Positions 62,143 to 64,000 of a stretch of 64,000 bases of DNA are shown in pieces. The stretch comes from JAWSVE01 sp050633885. Lineage in GTDB: Bacteria; Pseudomonadota; Gammaproteobacteria; Pseudomonadales; Cellvibrionaceae. A model generated the notes under the pieces. That model saw only the letters and a program-made list of their open reading frames with translations, was not told the origin of the DNA and ran no database searches. Numbering within the stretch: position 1 is the stretch's first letter; every line of letters begins with the position of its first letter. The DNA lies in the NCBI GenBank assembly GCA_050633885.1, contig JBOEHK010000002.1, forward strand, positions 186,001 through 250,000. The letters are read 5' to 3'. Both the position numbers and the translations under genes were made by a program.

Positions 62143-62168
62143 CAAAGAGTGATCTAGATCACTCTTTG
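62143..62168. promoter_or_regulatory. CRP/Vfr-like operator, 26-bp perfect palindrome
   Basis: CAAAGAGTGATCT (62143-62155) is followed by its exact reverse complement AGATCACTCTTTG (62156-62168). The central GTGATCTAGATCAC equals the core of the CRP consensus, though the outer bases are AG/CT rather than TG/CA. It lies about 55 bp before the polysaccharide deacetylase start. Three T's after the stem make a terminator unlikely. CpdA, which degrades cAMP, is also encoded in this window. Confidence 0.7.
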
Positions 62169-62224
62169 ATATTACTTAACAGAATCAACCTTTTTTGCAT
62201 CTGTCTGGCATGGTTATATTAAGC

Positions 62225-63364
62225 ATGCATAACTATCGAATTGTTATTATTGCTCTCCTTTTTGTGTCTGCCCAATTGCTGCTGAGTTCACCTTCTTCTG
62301 CCGCAGTTGTGTTGCAATATCATCATGTGAGTCATACGGCGCCTAAAGCAACAAGAATCTCTCCCCAGCTTTTCTCCCAACATCTTTATTACCTCCGCGA
62401 GAATGGTTATAAAGTGGTTCCTCTCTATGAGTTGGTTCATGCTTTAGAAAATCGATTAACCTTGCCGGATCATACGGTGGCGATTACTTTTGATGATGGC
62501 TATTCTTCGGTGTATGAAACGGCGTTTCCTCTTCTTAAAGAATATAATTATCCATTTACGGTATTTATAAACGTCAAACCTATTGAGCAAGATCTCTCAC
62601 AATTTGTTAGCTGGGATCAGTTAAATGAAATGGCTAAACATGGCGGATCTATCTCCAATCATTCTTTTAGTCACCCGCATCTCATCAGAAAAAAGTTAAA
62701 TTTTGCAGGCTTTGGAAGTGAGCAAACTGAAGACGAATGGACGCATAATGTTCTATCGGAGATTCGTTTAAGTGAAGAAGTCATCAAAGAAAAAATTGGG
62801 AAGCAAAAAGGCGATGCTCATCGTTTATTTGCCTACCCTTATGGTGAATACAATAACGCGCTAAAGAAACTTCTGAGGGACAATAAAATTGTTGCGTTTG
62901 GTCAACAATCTGGTCCAGTCGGCAGAGGTGCGGATTTACAAGCTTTGCCTCGTTTTCCGTTTGGTGGGAGTTATGGCGATATGAATGATTTTGCGTTGAA
63001 AGTTTCCAGCTTTCCGATGCCTATAGATTCTGTTCTAGGTCTAGATGAGGCAGAAAATGCAATTCACGATACTGTGTTACCGCTATCAGTTGTCCAGCCG
63101 AGTTTACATTTGGTATTAAAAGATGAATCAATTAATAAGCGTGTTCATTGCTATGCCAGTGGCCAGGGTGAAATGACAGTCAACGTATTGGAGAAAGATT
63201 TAGAGAAAGCTAGTGTGCTGAGAATTGCCCCTAAAGGGCCAATTCCTGTCGGTCGATCACGATATAATTGTACTGCTTTGAGTAATCAATCGGGTCGTTA
63301 TTATTGGTATTCGCACCCATTTATCAGAAAAATACCTAATGGTGGTTGGTATCCTGAACCATAA
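62225..63364 (+). CDS. Exported polysaccharide deacetylase (CE4/NodB family)
   Basis: About 379 aa from the ATG at 62225, chosen because its n-region (MHNYRIVIIALLF) makes a normal signal peptide ending near SSAA. ATG 62210 and TTG 62195 are alternatives without better ribosome sites. The mature start VVLQYHHVSHTAP is the PgaB/IcaB type. NodB motifs are ITFDDGYSSVYETAFPLL (catalytic and metal Asp) and SNHSFSHPHL (metal His pair), with YPYGEYN later. A 120-residue C-terminal extension of unknown fold follows. It would deacetylate an extracellular or cell-wall glycan in the periplasm. The strong CRP-like palindrome lies upstream. Confidence 0.85.
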   Translation: MHNYRIVIIALLFVSAQLLLSSPSSAAVVLQYHHVSHTAPKATRISPQLFSQHLYYLRENGYKVVPLYELVHALENRLTLPDHTVAITFDDGYSSVYETAFPLLKEYNYPFTVFINVKPIEQDLSQFVSWDQLNEMAKHGGSISNHSFSHPHLIRKKLNFAGFGSEQTEDEWTHNVLSEIRLSEEVIKEKIGKQKGDAHRLFAYPYGEYNNALKKLLRDNKIVAFGQQSGPVGRGADLQALPRFPFGGSYGDMNDFALKVSSFPMPIDSVLGLDEAENAIHDTVLPLSVVQPSLHLVLKDESINKRVHCYASGQGEMTVNVLEKDLEKASVLRIAPKGPIPVGRSRYNCTALSNQSGRYYWYSHPFIRKIPNGGWYPEP

Positions 63365-63592
63365 AATATTTTAATTCAGTGCTTTGTTGTTCTTAGTAGT
63401 TTTTGTTGTTCTCAGAAACGCTCTTCATTTCTATTTCCAGCCATCCGTACTCTTTCGAATAAATATTTTTATTTTTCATTTTTTTCTTTGTTATTTTGTC
63501 GCCATAACTAATAGCTGCCTATACTAAAAATTAGTTCGTGAATGTTTATCATATTTATGAGCAAGCAGTGTAATGGGTTTTGGATATATTAG

Positions 63593-64000
63593 ATGACAAC
63601 AATAAAGCGAATATCTGTTGATGAGCTTCAAGTCGGCATGTACGTTGCTGAACTTAGTAACGAATGGATTCCTGATACTAACGCCAGAAAACATGGTTTG
63701 ATAAAAAGAGAAAGTGCCATTGAGCAGGTGCGGCGTTTTGGTATTGCTCATGTGTATATCGATGCCGATAAAGGAGCAGATTGTGCTAATGGAATATTGC
63801 TCGAAGAAGTGAATGAACATTTTGAAAATCAATTGGGTACGATTGAAAGAGATTTTGTCTCTGGGGAAAGTTCGATTCACAGCCATTCTTTGGGGGATGT
63901 TCCGCTCGAAGAAGAATTAGAAAACGCAAAAGAGATTCATGTAGATGCATTGTCACTTGTGAGTCAGGTGATGAACGATGTAAAAATGGGTGGCGTCGTT
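63593..64000 (+). CDS. HD-GYP domain protein, N-terminal DUF3391 region (partial, 3' end outside window)
   Basis: The frame starts at ATG 63593 and stays open for 136 codons to the window end. Residues 4-60 read RISVDELQVGMYVAEL ... NEWI ... RRFGIAHVYIDADKG, the DUF3391 domain that stands before HD-GYP domains in Pseudomonas-type c-di-GMP phosphodiesterases. An acidic linker follows (PLEEELENAKEI), heading into the expected HD-GYP part. The enzymatic half is not in the window, so the activity is inferred from family architecture. Confidence 0.82.
   Translation, partial: MTTIKRISVDELQVGMYVAELSNEWIPDTNARKHGLIKRESAIEQVRRFGIAHVYIDADKGADCANGILLEEVNEHFENQLGTIERDFVSGESSIHSHSLGDVPLEEELENAKEIHVDALSLVSQVMNDVKMGGVV

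Noticed and set aside
62143..62168. The 26-bp palindrome as an intrinsic terminator
   Set aside because: No T-run follows on either strand, no gene ends nearby, and the core equals the CRP consensus.
63524..63886. Minus-strand 120-codon frame near the window end
   Set aside because: It is antisense to the clear DUF3391 coding region that starts at 63593 and shows no ribosome site or family likeness.

Overview
The window looks like a chromosomal segment of an AT-rich gammaproteobacterium. From its 5' end to about 26.6 kb, and again around parC, the gene order follows the order known in Pseudomonas: (ilvE)-waaF-waaC-waaG-waaP-kinases ... msbA-hldE ... FAD oxidoreductase/aldo-keto reductase ... 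waaA ... tolC ... thiC-nudF-DUF1249-cpdA-yqiA-parE ... parC. Base composition is clearly lower in G+C than in Pseudomonas proper, so a marine relative (a Cellvibrionales-type lineage) is more likely. The species cannot be named from the sequence alone. No tRNA, rRNA, insertion sequence, prophage or CRISPR array was seen.

Layout. (1) 1-17.9 kb: lipopolysaccharide biogenesis and envelope export. It holds heptosyltransferases II and I, core glucosyltransferase, three LPS-type kinases, two further glycosyltransferases and a methyltransferase, the lipid A flippase MsbA, the ADP-heptose enzyme HldE, the Kdo transferase WaaA and the outer membrane channel TolC. (2) 18.2-21.6 kb: a TPP riboswitch followed by thiD and thiC. 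(3) 21.7-26.6 kb: housekeeping genes nudF, DUF1249, cpdA, yqiA and parE. (4) 26.7-35.7 kb: an accessory membrane and periplasm region with an LPG-synthase-like membrane protein, a phospholipase-D-like protein, a rhomboid protease, NfeD with a stomatin, a PQQ/cytochrome c dehydrogenase, a His-rich nickel/cobalt-type permease and a PepSY reductase-like protein. (5) 35.9-50.6 kb: a minus-strand block made almost wholly of exported proteins plus an ECF sigma factor, an anti-sigma factor and a subtilisin-type protease. (6) 51.0-56.7 kb: cstA, two PhnD-like periplasmic binding proteins and an output-less HAMP-PAS membrane sensor. (7) 56.8-64 kb: an EamA transporter, parC, aceK, a polysaccharide deacetylase and the start of an HD-GYP gene.

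The most interesting part is region 5. Four upstream regions in it (before the outer membrane protein gene, the repeat-protein gene, the coiled-coil secreted protein gene and the EF-hand-like lipoprotein gene) carry the same two-box motif on the minus strand: TGAACC, then a fixed gap, then ACGAC. This is the layout expected of an ECF sigma promoter. The simplest reading is that the ECF sigma factor encoded in the block drives an outer membrane protein - secreted protein - sigma - anti-sigma - protease - lipoprotein operon and three satellite genes. The anti-sigma factor ends in a periplasmic domain whose order of secondary-structure elements resembles the propeptide of the neighbouring subtilisin, which suggests that the protease and the anti-sigma factor communicate. 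Together this would be a protease-linked, self-controlled cell-surface system that I cannot match to a described one.

In Pseudomonas parE and parC lie close together. Here they are about 31 kb apart, with regions 4-6 between them, so this interval is probably a site of acquired or variable DNA.
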